A model generated the notes under the pieces. The model saw only the letters and a program-made list of their open reading frames with translations. It searched no databases and was not told where the DNA came from. DNA of 64,000 nt from Chaenocephalus aceratus (Eukaryota; Chordata; Actinopteri; Perciformes; Channichthyidae): the NCBI GenBank assembly GCA_023974075.1, contig CM043789.1, positions 34,364,659 to 34,428,658 on the forward strand, given 5' to 3'. Positions 48,640-58,125 of this stretch are shown here, in pieces (within the stretch, counting starts at the first letter, position 1; every line of letters begins with the position of its first letter). The translations under genes were made by a program, and so were the position numbers.

Positions 48640-49780
48640 CTACAGTTCAGCGGTACATGGTGTATTCTCTACTACTCTACAGTCAGGTACTACTCTACAG
48701 TTCAGAGGTACATGGTGTACTTCTACTCCACTACAGTTCAGAGGTACATGGTGTACTTCTACTCCACTACAGTTCAGAGGTACATGGTGTACTTCTTCTA
48801 CTACTCTACAGTTCAGAGGTACATGGTGTACTTCTACTCCACTACAGTTCAGAGGTACATGGTGTACTTCTACTCCACTACAGTTCAGAGGTACATGGTA
48901 TACTTCTACTCACTACAGTTCAGAGGTACATGGTGTACTTCGACTCCACTACAGTTCATTGTTTTATCGTGCTTTTATCGAGTCAATTCTGTCTTTTTCA
49001 CTAATGTCATGGTTTGGTAACCTGACATTAAAGAGCAGAAACTCTCTGAGTCAGATCGTAAAGTGGGCCAGCAGACTGATTGGGGAGCCACAGCTAAACC
49101 TGGAGACCCTGTACCTCAGGCAGTTGCAGCGGTTATCCAGCTCCATATTAGACGATGACTCCCACCCTCTGCACTCAGAATTCAAGCTTCTTCCTTCGGG
49201 CCGGAGGTTACTTCCCAAGGAGTAGAACGAAGCGGTATAAAAACAGTTTTATCCCAGCAGCTATTGCACAAATTAACACATCATAGGAGCGTCACACAGA
49301 TGCCTATTTTTATTTATTTATTTAATTGTGAATTTTGAATGTCCATGTTTGTACTAGCGTTTTCCTTCTTAAAATGTTTTTTAAATATTTTGAGATGTGT
49401 CTGTTGTTTGTATTTGTTTTTAGTGTCAGGATGGAACCCTTGTCTTTTTCTCTGCAAACAGAATCTACCTACGGGTACAAATAAATAACCTGAACCTGAA
49501 GGTACATGGTGTACTTCGACTCCACTACAGTTCAGAGGTACATGGTGTACTTCGACTCCACTACAGTTCAGAGGTACATGGTGTACTTCGACTCCACTAC
49601 AGTTCAGAGGTACATGGTGTACTTCGACTCCACTACAGTTCAGAGGTACATGGTGTACTTCTACACACTACAGTTCAGAGGTACATGGTGTACTTCGACT
49701 CCACTACAGTTCAGAGGTACATGGTGTACTTCGACTCCACTACAGTTCAGAGGTACATGGTGTACTTCTACTCCACTACA
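48640..49780 (+). repeat. ~36-bp minisatellite split by a LINE fragment
   Basis: The unit begins CTCCACTACAGTTCAGAGGT and continues ACATGGTGTACTTCTA. About eight units lie left and about eight right of the insertion at 48952-49498. Left units mostly read TTCTACTCC and right units TTCGACTCC, so the two halves have homogenised separately or expanded after the split. Long open frames here are repeat artefacts. Confidence 0.93.
48952..49498 (+). mobile_element. LINE 3' end inserted within the minisatellite
   Basis: The translated part includes MSWFGNLTLKSRNSLSQIVK and HPLHSEFKLLPSGRRLLP, a common C-terminus of fish non-LTR reverse transcriptases. It is followed by an untranslated tail ending ACAAATAAATAACCTGAACC. 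It is 5' truncated and interrupts the repeat unit between CAGTTCA and GGTACATGG. The clade is not resolved. Confidence 0.75.
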
Positions 49781-50866
49781 TGTATTTAATACCTTTAGTT
49801 ACTTCACAGATGTGGATGAATGATGTGAAATATAATCAACTCTTAAATCAGACTTTAGTTCCACCTGGAGTAAATCCACAAGCTACCCTGCAGTCTACAA
49901 AGTCATTCAAACTAGCTGCACCTTTACCAGCTTTGAGAACACTTTCATGATCAATCATTATAAAACATATCATATATATTATTCTGAAATGGACCAATCT
50001 GCACAACGACTACTTTTACTGTCACTACTTTCACTATATTTTGATGAGAATACTTTTCTACTTTTACTTGAGGAACATTTTGAATGCAGGACTTTTACTG
50101 AAACAGAGTATTCCTACACTCTGGTACTTCTACTTTTACTCAAGTACAAGATCTGAGTACTTCTACTTTTACTCAAGTACAAGATCTGAGTACTTCTTCT
50201 TTTATTATGTACAAGATCTGAGTACTTTCTACTTTTATTAAGTACAAGATCTGAGTAGCCTACTTCTACTAAAGTATAAGATCTGAGTACTTCTACTTTT
50301 AATCAAGTACAAGATCTATACTTATACCACCTCTGTTTATAGCCTATGAAAAAAAACTATTAGAAAACGAAGGCTAAAGCTAACGTTAGCAGATAGTGAC
50401 AATGTATGATATTGCGACAGAAAAACGTTTCAGTTCACATCACGCTCTGCCGCTCTGCTCTGAACACCTGAACGGCCCGTTCCAACAGCTGTTCACCAGC
50501 GGCTCAGTCTGTGCCACAGTGACTCCGCACAGTTAACGAACGCACCGTAGATAATGTAGCTGACCCTCATCCCGGAGCAGCAGAGTTCAGCCGACAGGCA
50601 GGAAGAGACTCGAGCACACAGCTCGCGCTTCATATATTAAAAAATAACACCATGCGTGTCATGATGGCACATAACAGCTCGCGACCGCAGATTATTTCAG
50701 CGATTAGATTAAATGTAATTTATATTTGACGCAACTTTAGTTACATTTCCATGACTTTTCCAAAACTTTGGGAAAAATATTGTTTTCCATAACTTTTCCA
50801 GGTTCTGGAATTTGCATTTTCAATTTCCATGACTTTTCCAGGTTTTCAATGACCGTACGAACCCTA

Positions 50867-51964
50867 CATACAAGGAGCAGTTTGTTATCATTATATACAG
50901 ATTAAGCTATTTTTTCCAAACAATGATTGTAGTTTAAGAAAAAAGACATCCAAATCACTGGATTACCAAAGGATTACAACTATTTTTAAAATATGCACAT
51001 GAATGAAAACTGATTGCAAGAAAACCACAAAAGGCATCCGAGAGGCAGACTTCCTCATTACTGGTTGTAGAAAAAACAGTGTGTGTAGCGAGGAACAGCC
51101 CGACCATTTTAATAGGCTTTGGAGGTGTAAATGGATGGTAATAAAATGTGATTCCCGGGTCCCCTGCTGGAATTAATGGGCATCTGCTGGAGCTCACAAT
51201 CCAACTCGGACCACGCACTGCTTTGTTTAAGAGTTACTTATCTGAAGTTGGAAACTTTGAGCTGTTTTAAAGAAATGTCCTTTAGGGAAATGAGGTAGAG
51301 AAGCAGTCCCACAATTACTGTATCTCCTACTACAGCTACTTTTACAAAAAGGAAAGGTGACGTTATACAAGAACAAATTGCATCAGCTAGGAATAACATT
51401 TGTATAAAATTAACTGAAGCACCACTGTAACAAATTGCTTCTCAGGAAGTGATATTTCTGCACACATACACACCCGGTTAGACCGTCAGGTTAATTACCA
51501 TCCTGTGTAAGGGCTGGAAGGAAAAGGGTAGCAAATGTCCTTTTTGAAAAAACTGACGATCACACTCAGTGATTCATCGCTGTCCTCGAAAGTACTCTAC
51601 ATCTTTCTCACTGTTGCTATCCATCTGTCCCTGCTCCAACTTTCCTCTTCCTATTTCTCACTTTATCCGATACCCTCACTCTCCCTCAAAAACACTTTTA
51701 ACATCCCTCCCTCACTCTTGCTTACTCTGTCTCATTACTGTGGCAGCGAGAGAAGGGAGGGCAGTGTGTGCATCCAGAAGTCTGTTCAATTACACCTGCT
51801 GCAGGGTCCCTGCTAAGCCGACTAATGGAACGCAGCATGTCTCCTGACAGGCTGGCCACAGCGCTAGCTAGCCAAGTACAAAGCTTCATTTAGCCTCTCA
51901 CGGCTCGAAAAGTTAGCTGGGCTAAGAAGAGACATCATTTAGCCTCCCACACTGCAGCAAGACC
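50867..51964. other. Unannotated intronic stretch
   Basis: About 1.1 kb in the last kiaa1328 intron with no recognised gene or repeat; the reading frames here are short and unlike any family. Confidence 0.6.
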
Positions 51965-51969
51965 AGGAA

Positions 51970-52255
51970 AAGCCTCTATTCATTTCATTTCAAACCTTTA
52001 TTTATACAGATAAATCCCATTGAGATCATTGCTCTCTTTTTCAAGGGAGACATACTCAAGTAGTTCCACATGAAACATAAAAACATAAATAGAACAACAA
52101 AAGGACATCATACAGCATCATTTACATAATTATCCACATAAACAGGTACCAATAGCTTCCGATTGACTAGCATCCAACCGAGCTCTAAAAACATTTAGTG
52201 GCACCAGATTGTTCAGTTTCCATTTAATTTGCAGACTAAATAATCTAAATGTTTT
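51970..52255 (-). mobile_element. Very short LINE 3' end (same family as 29.4 and 54.7 kb)
   Basis: Starts AAACCTTTATTTATACAG, then CCCATTGAGATCATT and TTTTTCAAGGGAGAC. These are the reverse of the 3' end of the full RT copy at 54.7-56.7 kb. It is truncated to under 300 bp. Confidence 0.85.
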
Positions 52256-52419
52256 ATTTGTACTGCTTTAATGCTTTTCATTATTGTTAATATGTATTCA
52301 CAAGGAGGAAATGCCTTAGCAGGTGAGAGTGAACAGGTCAAATACTGCAGACTGACAGCAGGCCAATAATCTTGTCCCTACATGACAGAAGTAGTCTCCC
52401 CACAGAGATGCTCACTCAG

Positions 52420-52915
52420 ACTTTAATAATAATAATAGTAATGCATTTTATTTATATAGCGCTTTTCACAACTCAAAGACGCTTTACAGTATGAGGGAGG
52501 TTAGACAAACAAGGACAAGCAAACAAGTAAGTATAGTAAAATAAAAAAATAAAAAGGCAGTCAAGAGGAAGTTGATTGAGAGGGGGGGGGGCTTATGGGT
52601 AGACAAGACAAAGTTGAAAAGATGTGTTTTGAGGCGGGACTGAAAGACTGTGAGGGACTCTTTGGGGAGGGAGTTCCAGAGCCTAGAAGCTGCCACTGAG
52701 AAGGCTCTGTCCCCAAAGCTGCAGAGTGTGGATGTGGGAATGGTTAGGAGTCTGGCTGCGGTGGATCTGAGGGGCCGTGGGGGTTGATAAGGAGTGAGAA
52801 GGTTTGTGAGATAAGGGGGGGCCAGATGGTGGAGTGCTTTGTAGGTGAGGACCAGAATTTTGTAGTTGATGCGATGGGAGACAGGAAGCCAGTGGAGGTC
52901 ATGTGATGCCATGAT
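52420..52915 (-). mobile_element. LINE 3' fragment of a second family (L2-like)
   Basis: The minus frame reads LHWLPVSHRINYKILVLTYK, then ALHHLAPPYLTNLLTPYQPP and FGDRAFSVAASRLWNSLP. This is a very typical C-terminal segment of L2/CR1-group reverse transcriptases. The 3' tail contains TATAAATAAAATGCATTACT and TATTATTA repeats. The catalytic core is missing. Confidence 0.87.
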
Positions 52916-53178
52916 TTGGTATGTGTTTACTATAGCAGAGAAACCCTTATTAGTCCTGAAGAAAGCTCCATTAAGAATGTCAACCTATCACAGAACAAAG
53001 AGTGCTGCCTGGATCCTTCAAGTGCCTAAATGTGCTGTTTTTTTATTGTTGTTGAATGAGAAACCTACTTTTGTCTGGCACTTCTGTTGACCAGTGAGGT
53101 TGTTCTTCTACCTTAGCTAATACTCCCAGCATTATAACCAATATTTCACTTAGCTAGAAGCTATTAAAGATGTGTTAC

Positions 53179-53281
53179 CTGGACTCAGAGGACTTTCGGA
53201 TCACAGACGATGAGGTGGGTCTATTCAGGTTTGCAGGGGCCGGAGATGTAGCCATGTCCTTTCTGGACTGCTCTAAGGCCT
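53179..53281 (-). CDS. kiaa1328: kiaa1328 penultimate exon
   Basis: A 103-bp exon with acceptor GTATCTTTACAG and donor TCCAG|GTAACA. It reads (E)ALEQSRKDMATSPAPANLNR, then PTSSSVIRKSSES(R). It is Ser/Thr/Pro-rich and probably disordered. Phase fits both neighbours and there are no indels. Confidence 0.85.
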
Positions 53282-53526
53282 CTGTAAAGATACACAAGAT
53301 AGGAGTGTTATATGAGAAGCAAAAGCATTGAGGCTGAAAGCAAGGCTGACAAGACGTCTCTTTTAATTACCATGATTATATACAGTTCTTTATCAAAGTT
53401 GTAAAGCATATGAAAAGTAAACACTGTCTGAAGAAACTCTTGACAGGATCTTGTAGGATACGTTTGATGAGCCATGATGTTGCCATTGATGAGACATCAT
53501 TCTGATTATTGAACATGCAAGCTCAC

Positions 53527-53618
53527 CATTGCCATTGTCCAGATGAGTGGGTAGAGTTTTCAAGTGTTTTGCATGTGAGCTCTGCACTGCAGGATGTCCC
53601 TCTGCATCTTCACACACA
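53527..53618 (-). CDS. kiaa1328: kiaa1328 internal exon (92 bp)
   Basis: Acceptor GTATGGTCCACAG, donor AATG|GTGAGC. It reads VCEDAEGHPAVQSSHAKHLK, then TLPTHLDNGN. Low-complexity and hydrophilic, with no domain. Phase is continuous with both neighbours. Confidence 0.82.
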
Positions 53619-53834
53619 CTGTGGACCATACACAGTTTAAAGTCAGAGTTAGTGTATGTAAACAGTATATGTGTGTATTATATGTAAGTCACTTTGGATA
53701 AAAGCGTCTAACAAGTGATATGTAATGTAATTATATGTGTACGGTCTGCATGTGTGCGTCAAAGAAAGTTTGCTAGTTTCTCACTGATATAGTTTTAGTT
53801 TGAGTGTATGCGTTTCCAGTTTTTCTTTGTTTAC

Positions 53835-53930
53835 CTGGAGGGTAAATGTTGGTGGGAGGGACCCTCAGGCTGTGGGTCTCTATTTCTAGTGTTGGAGCTG
53901 CTGAGATCAGATTGAGTAGCTTGTTGGAAT
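53835..53930 (-). CDS. kiaa1328: kiaa1328 internal exon (96 bp)
   Basis: Acceptor TTCTTTTTAG, donor TCCAG|GTAAAC. It reads (K)FQQATQSDLSSSNTRNRDPQ, then PEGPSHQHLPS. A second frame in the same exon looks equally open, but only this one joins the neighbours in phase. Confidence 0.82.
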
Positions 53931-54127
53931 CTAAAAAGAATAGAAAGAGAAAATGGACTCAAGTTTTGCCAGTCTGCAATGACAGATACCGAAGTACAAG
54001 GACACGTAAACGCATGAACTTTTATGATTAACGACTAGATGTAAACATCAACGTATTCCTCAAAACGCTAGCTAGCAATGATTCCAATTAGCATACAGTT
54101 CATTTCTCTTTGGCTCCTGTCACCCAC

Positions 54128-54346
54128 TTGCTGTAATCGAGGCGCGACTGTTGAAGCTGCTGGTTCTGCGTGTTGAGCCTCTCCTCTTGCTCGGCCAGCC
54201 GTGATTGCAGCCTCTCTCTCTCCGTCTCCAGCTGCATCTTCTGCAGCAGCAGCTGGTGCCTCTTCTCCTCCCAGTCCTCGTGACCCAGCCGAGGCCTGGT
54301 CAGGGCTTCTTTAGCCTCTGAGCCAATGGCCATCCCACTGTGGAGC
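54128..54346 (-). CDS. kiaa1328: kiaa1328 coiled-coil exon
   Basis: A 219-bp exon with acceptor CATTATACAG and donor CAGCAA|GTGGGT. It reads (R)LHSGMAIGSEAKEALTRPRL, then GHEDWEEKRHQLLLQKMQLE, TERERLQSRLAEQEERLNTQ and NQQLQQSRLDYS(K). From about residue 24 it is a continuous coiled coil with heptad Leu spacing and high Glu/Arg/Gln content. This block is the most conserved part of hinderin that I can recall. An alternative acceptor 9 bp downstream (CTCCACAG) would keep the frame. Confidence 0.9.
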
Positions 54347-54685
54347 CTGTATAATGCATATTTATTTAGCTTAAAATAATACCCAATTTAATGTAATCGT
54401 TTATTTAGCGGGGACAATGCACATTAAAGGTAGGGTAGGTAAGAATGGAGAAACCAGCTCGAGTGCGCTAGAATTTGAAAGCACGCAACCGGAAAAAATC
54501 TGCCCCTTCCTTCAGACTTCCTTACAGAGTCCCTCCTCCAACACACACGAACGCGCACATGACCAATGAGGGCACGAGATAAGTTTGTGCACAGATGGAA
54601 GGCTGACAGGCAGGTAGGCCATCCAGTTATTTTAGCCGGGCCGGCTCAGATGATTGGTCGTGCTTTTTACAGCACTACGGCTTCC

Positions 54686-56741
54686 ACAGAAATAAGAAAT
54701 AGCTTCACATCTCAAATAAAAAGTGCTAAATCAAAGTACTATTTGTCAGTTACCACAGAAAACCTGAATAATCCTAGGAAATTTTGGAAAGCCATAAAAT
54801 CGATTTCCACTGGTGATATCCCAAATGAGCTACCTCCGTCTCTCACCACAGCATCTGGCACTATATCAGACAGGGCTACTATGCTAAATTGCTTTAATAA
54901 GCATTTTGTGTCTTGTGGCTCTCTGTTTGATTCTGTCACTGACTGTACTTCTGCTTCTGTGAACGCTCCAATCCTTGACTCTGAACAATGTGGTCTGGAA
55001 AACCCTTTCAGTTTTACTCCTTTAACTATTGGTATTGTTCATGAAGCATTATCCAAGTTAGATCCTAGGAAACCGGCTTAGACAACTTAGAACCTTTCTT
55101 TTTAAAGATAGCTGCAGATTTTATTGCTCCACCTCTTACTTCTCTTTTTAACCTCTCCCTCAGCACAAATACAATTCCAAAAGTATGGAAGTCTGCTTAT
55201 GTCTTGCCTTTACTGAAAGGAGGGGAGGCAACTATTTTAAATAACTATAGGCCAATCTCTAAATTGTCAGTTCTGGCTAAGGTGCTCGAACGACTTGTGA
55301 GTGAACAAGTAAAGGAGTTTTTATGTATAAATGATATCCTGTCTAAACATCAGTCAGGATTCAGAAAGAAACACAGCACCATCACTGCGACAATGAAAGT
55401 GGTGAATGACATTACTAGTATTTTAGATAAAAAGCAGAGTTGTGCAGCTCTGTTTATTGACCTTTCCAAAGCGTTTGACACCGTTGATCATCACATTTTA
55501 AAGCAGAGGCTACTCAGTATTGGCATATCCAGCCATGCAGTGGGGTGGTTTGTGAACTACCTCTCTGAAAGGTCCCAATGTGTTCATTTTGATGGACTGT
55601 CTTCTGAGTGGTTAAACATTTCTAATGGTGTACCACAAGGTTCTGTTTTAGGACCACTTTTATTCTCCATATATATTAACAGCGTAGGTGATAATGTGGA
55701 TGAAGCTACTTTACATTTTTATGCGGATGATACTGTGATGTATTGTGCAGGTCCCTCCATTAAAGAGGCTGTTGTTAAATTACAGGCTGTTTTTAACACT
55801 ATTCAGACTCAGCTCTCTGAACTAAAGCTTCTTTTAAATGTTGAGAAAACCAAGGTAATGCTCTTTTCTAAAGCTAAAAAGACACCAGAGCCTGTTTTAG
55901 ATATTGTAACTACGCAAGGAATAAAACTTGAAGTGGTTACCTGTTACAAATACCTTGGTATCTGGCTTAATGATTGTCTCTCTTTTAAACTTCATGTCAA
56001 TAACCTGCTGAGGGTTAGGCTAGGGTTCTTTTTCAGAAACAAGTCCTGTTTCTCGCTTGAGGCCAGGAAAAGGCTAGTCACTGTGACCTTTTTACCTGTG
56101 CTGGACTATGGTGATTTGTTATATATGAATGCACCTATCAATTACCTAAGCAAGTTAGATGCTGCGTATCACAGTGCACTGAGATTTTTGACAAATTGTA
56201 AAGCACTTACGCATCACTGTACCCTGTATACCAAGGCAGGTCTGCCATCACTTACTGTACGGAGGCTCAGTCACTGGTACTTTTTCATTTACAAAGCCAT
56301 GTTGGATAAACTACCATCTTATATCTGCTCCCTGATCTCTCTGCGAATTGAAAGTACTTATTGCCTGAGATCGCATGCTGTTGTTTTATTAAATGTGCCA
56401 AGTGCTAGGACTGTCTTAGGGAAGAAAGCTTTTAGATGTGCAGCTCCACTAACATGGAACAGTCTGCAAAAAGAATGGAAAATTACCAAGCTAGTACCAC
56501 TACATGTTTTTAAAGCTCGGTTAGATGCTACAAAATCAGATGCTGTTGGTACCTGTACATGTGGTTAAATATGTAAATTGTAATCCCTGTACATTTTGCT
56601 GTATGATGTCCTTTTGTTGTTCTGTAGTTTATGTTTTTATGTCTTCATGTGGAACCTACTGCTGCAGGTCTCCCTTGAAAAAGAGATCATTGATCTCAAT
56701 GGGATTTTACCTGGATAAATAAAGGTTTTGAATTGAATTTG
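54686..56741 (+). mobile_element. 5'-truncated LINE with intact reverse transcriptase region
   Basis: A non-LTR retrotransposon of the L2/CR1/Rex1 group, antisense to kiaa1328. It carries RT motifs but no endonuclease, so it is 5' truncated. The 3' end has GGAACCTACTGCTGCAGGTC, TCCCTTGAAAAAGAGATCAT and the tail ATAAATAAAGGTTTTGAATT. A frame break at 55079-55081 separates an upstream segment (with SKYYLSVTTENLNNPRKFWK) from the main ORF. It is close to the copies at 29.4-30.7 kb and 51.97 kb, so the family was active recently. Confidence 0.9.
55204..56568 (+). CDS. LINE reverse transcriptase ORF fragment (454 codons)
   Basis: The frame is open for 454 codons. RT motifs in order are NNYRPISKLS near residue 13, motif A ALFIDLSKAFDTVDH (Asp at about 86), motif [20 protein letters not shown] near 142 and the catalytic YADD at about 173-176. 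A C-terminal region follows with KYLGIWLNDCLSFKLHVNNL and SLQKEWKITKLVPLHVFKA. The Met start is only the first ATG after the upstream frame break. All catalytic aspartates are present, but without endonuclease and 5' part it cannot move by itself. Confidence 0.9.
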   Translation: MPLLKGGEATILNNYRPISKLSVLAKVLERLVSEQVKEFLCINDILSKHQSGFRKKHSTITATMKVVNDITSILDKKQSCAALFIDLSKAFDTVDHHILKQRLLSIGISSHAVGWFVNYLSERSQCVHFDGLSSEWLNISNGVPQGSVLGPLLFSIYINSVGDNVDEATLHFYADDTVMYCAGPSIKEAVVKLQAVFNTIQTQLSELKLLLNVEKTKVMLFSKAKKTPEPVLDIVTTQGIKLEVVTCYKYLGIWLNDCLSFKLHVNNLLRVRLGFFFRNKSCFSLEARKRLVTVTFLPVLDYGDLLYMNAPINYLSKLDAAYHSALRFLTNCKALTHHCTLYTKAGLPSLTVRRLSHWYFFIYKAMLDKLPSYICSLISLRIESTYCLRSHAVVLLNVPSARTVLGKKAFRCAAPLTWNSLQKEWKITKLVPLHVFKARLDATKSDAVGTCTCG

Positions 56742-57630
56742 TTATGTATTTATTGTCAAAGAGTTTCATGTATTCATTGCTATCGGGATGTTAAGAGCAT
56801 TCCATGGAATATAACAAAAAGGGTTTCTGAAGTGAATTACCTACCCCACCTTTAATGAACACTACACTTCAAATAGTGTAAATATGCCGGATTTTAGCTT
56901 GGAGCTAATTTCCCTCACATAAAACAGGCAATTGACAATATGATGATATGTATAGATAACTGACGCTTTCTAACCATGAGTTCTTGAAGAAAACGTTATT
57001 GCATGCATCCATGGTGAACAAAGCATAGAGAAACAGAGTGTTCTTGATGTGTAAGTCAATAAGTCAATGGGGGATGCATTTAAAAACAGCAAAACTATAT
57101 CAAAGACAAGTCTCATTAATCCAATAGTATGTTCAATACTTCGCAAACATGCTTTTGTGGTAAAACCTTCCTTTTTAAAACCCTTCGGACCTGACTGGTA
57201 TAGAACAGTAGTGTGCTTGCAGAGGTGATACTGATTATTCGGAATAGTAAGGTTTTAGTGAAAATGTATGTGTTTGGGTAGATGTGAGTATACGACTGGA
57301 TAAATGAGACTTTTATTATACTTCTCGAGATGTGTAAGAGTTCATAAACATATGTTTTGATATCGTTTTGTAGAAGTTAAACAAGAAACAAGTTAAACAA
57401 TTTGATTTAATTCATCAAGACTTCTTTTGTTTTTTGTCTAATCTTGTTTTACTGTGGAGGCGAGTTAACAAAGCTCTTTTCAAGAATGTAAGGTTACACA
57501 GGGTTAGAAATTGATGTATTAATGGTCATTGTGTGGGTAACATATATTATTATAATTGTTTTATATCCTGACTTCTTGTTTGTGTCTTGATAAATGCACA
57601 TTTTGATTATAATAAAACTAATACTATAGT

Positions 57631-58120
57631 CAGGGTTCATACACTTTTTCACCAATGATTTGCAATGACTTCTCCATGACATTTACCTGATTTTCCATGA
57701 CCAAAGAAATTACTCTTTCTCAGCGGTACCACTGAAAATGGTTTATTTGAACATGGAACAGGAAAATAAGGTCTGAAACATGTTGTGCCTATTTAAAACA
57801 AATCAAATAGTAGGCTTACTAGCTTCTACACGCTAAAGCAACTAAAATCTCTCACCGGCAAAATACCTCGTCAGTTAAATGCCATTTCACGTTTCATTAC
57901 TATACGATACAGTATTTATTATCATTATAGTTTTACTATTTCGGTGATTAGATAAAATATAAATTATATTTGATGCAACTTTACATTTACAACTTTACAT
58001 TTCCATGACTTTTCCAAAACGTTGGGAAAAATATTGTTTTCCATAACTTTTCCAGGGCCTGGAATTATCATTTTGAATTTCCATGACTTTTCCAGGTTTT
58101 TAATGACCGTAGGAACCCTG
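57631..58120. mobile_element. Copy B of the CAGGGTTC transposon family
   Basis: A 490-bp copy with ends CAGGGTTCATACACTTTTTC and, inward from the right, CAGGGTTCCTACGGTCATTA. Internal blocks are shared with copy A (AAATGGTTTATTTGAACATG, ATATTGTTTTCCATAACTTT). It is internally deleted relative to copy A and has no ORF. Confidence 0.78.
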
Positions 58121-58125
58121 TATAA

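Larger units (their letters stand above)
48526..50335. mobile_element. hAT-like element nested in copy A, expanded internally
   Basis: A perfect 8-bp duplication, TTTATAGC, lies at 48518-48525 and 50336-50343. The ends are CACTGGTGTAAAGT and, inward from the right, CAGAGGTGGTATAAGT. Inside are a ~36-bp minisatellite in two blocks (about 48640-48951 and 49499-49780), a ~33-bp repeat of TACTTTTACTCAAGTACAAG type (50100-50320), and a LINE fragment. No transposase is present. Confidence 0.82.
48036..50866. mobile_element. Outer DNA transposon of the CAGGGTTC family (copy A), carrying nested insertions
   Basis: The left end is CAGGGTTCATACACTTTTTC; the right end, read inward, is TAGGGTTCGTACGGTCATTG, and both are followed by TTCCATGACTTTTCC-type motifs. 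A shorter copy at 57631-58120 has the same ends and internal blocks (for example TAGGCTTACTAGCTTCTACA). No clear 8-bp target duplication was found, so superfamily membership is an inference. The interior is interrupted by the 48526-50335 element. Confidence 0.7.
45581..53178 (-). other. kiaa1328: kiaa1328 last intron (7.6 kb)
   Basis: The intron holds the four-level repeat nest (48036-50866), a short LINE 3' end (51970-52255) and a second LINE fragment (52420-52915). A G-run of about 14 bases at 47045 and a C-run near 47193 lie in a G-rich zone (46975-47210) able to form G-quadruplexes. The stretches 45600-46970, 47210-48035 and 50870-51965 show no recognised gene. Confidence 0.85.
54424..56855. 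mobile_element. MITE copy 2, inverted and split by a LINE
   Basis: The element begins TTAAAGGTAGGGTAGGTAA and ends TACCTACCCCACCTTTAA, with TTAA at both outer edges. The left part (54424-54685) and right part (56742-56855) match the two halves of the copy at 27430-27773 in reverse orientation. This includes CCATGGAATATAACAAAAAG and GCTATCGGGATGTTAAGAGC. The LINE lies between them. Confidence 0.82.

Noticed and set aside
48585..49823. 139-aa, 134-aa and 105-aa frames with repeated SSEVHGVLLLHY / TVQRYMVYF units
   Set aside because: They are the ~36-bp minisatellite read in different frames; no start context or family support.
53835..53930. Second open frame in this kiaa1328 exon (SNKLLNLISAAPTLEIE...)
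   Set aside because: It looked plausible at first, but using it breaks phase with both neighbouring exons; the FQQATQSDLSS frame joins all exons cleanly.
54100..54333. Reading the kiaa1328 coiled-coil exon through to a stop (…SKWVTGAKEK) as a 77-aa protein
   Set aside because: The tail after SK is intron; the CAGCAA|GTGGGT donor joins the next exon in phase.
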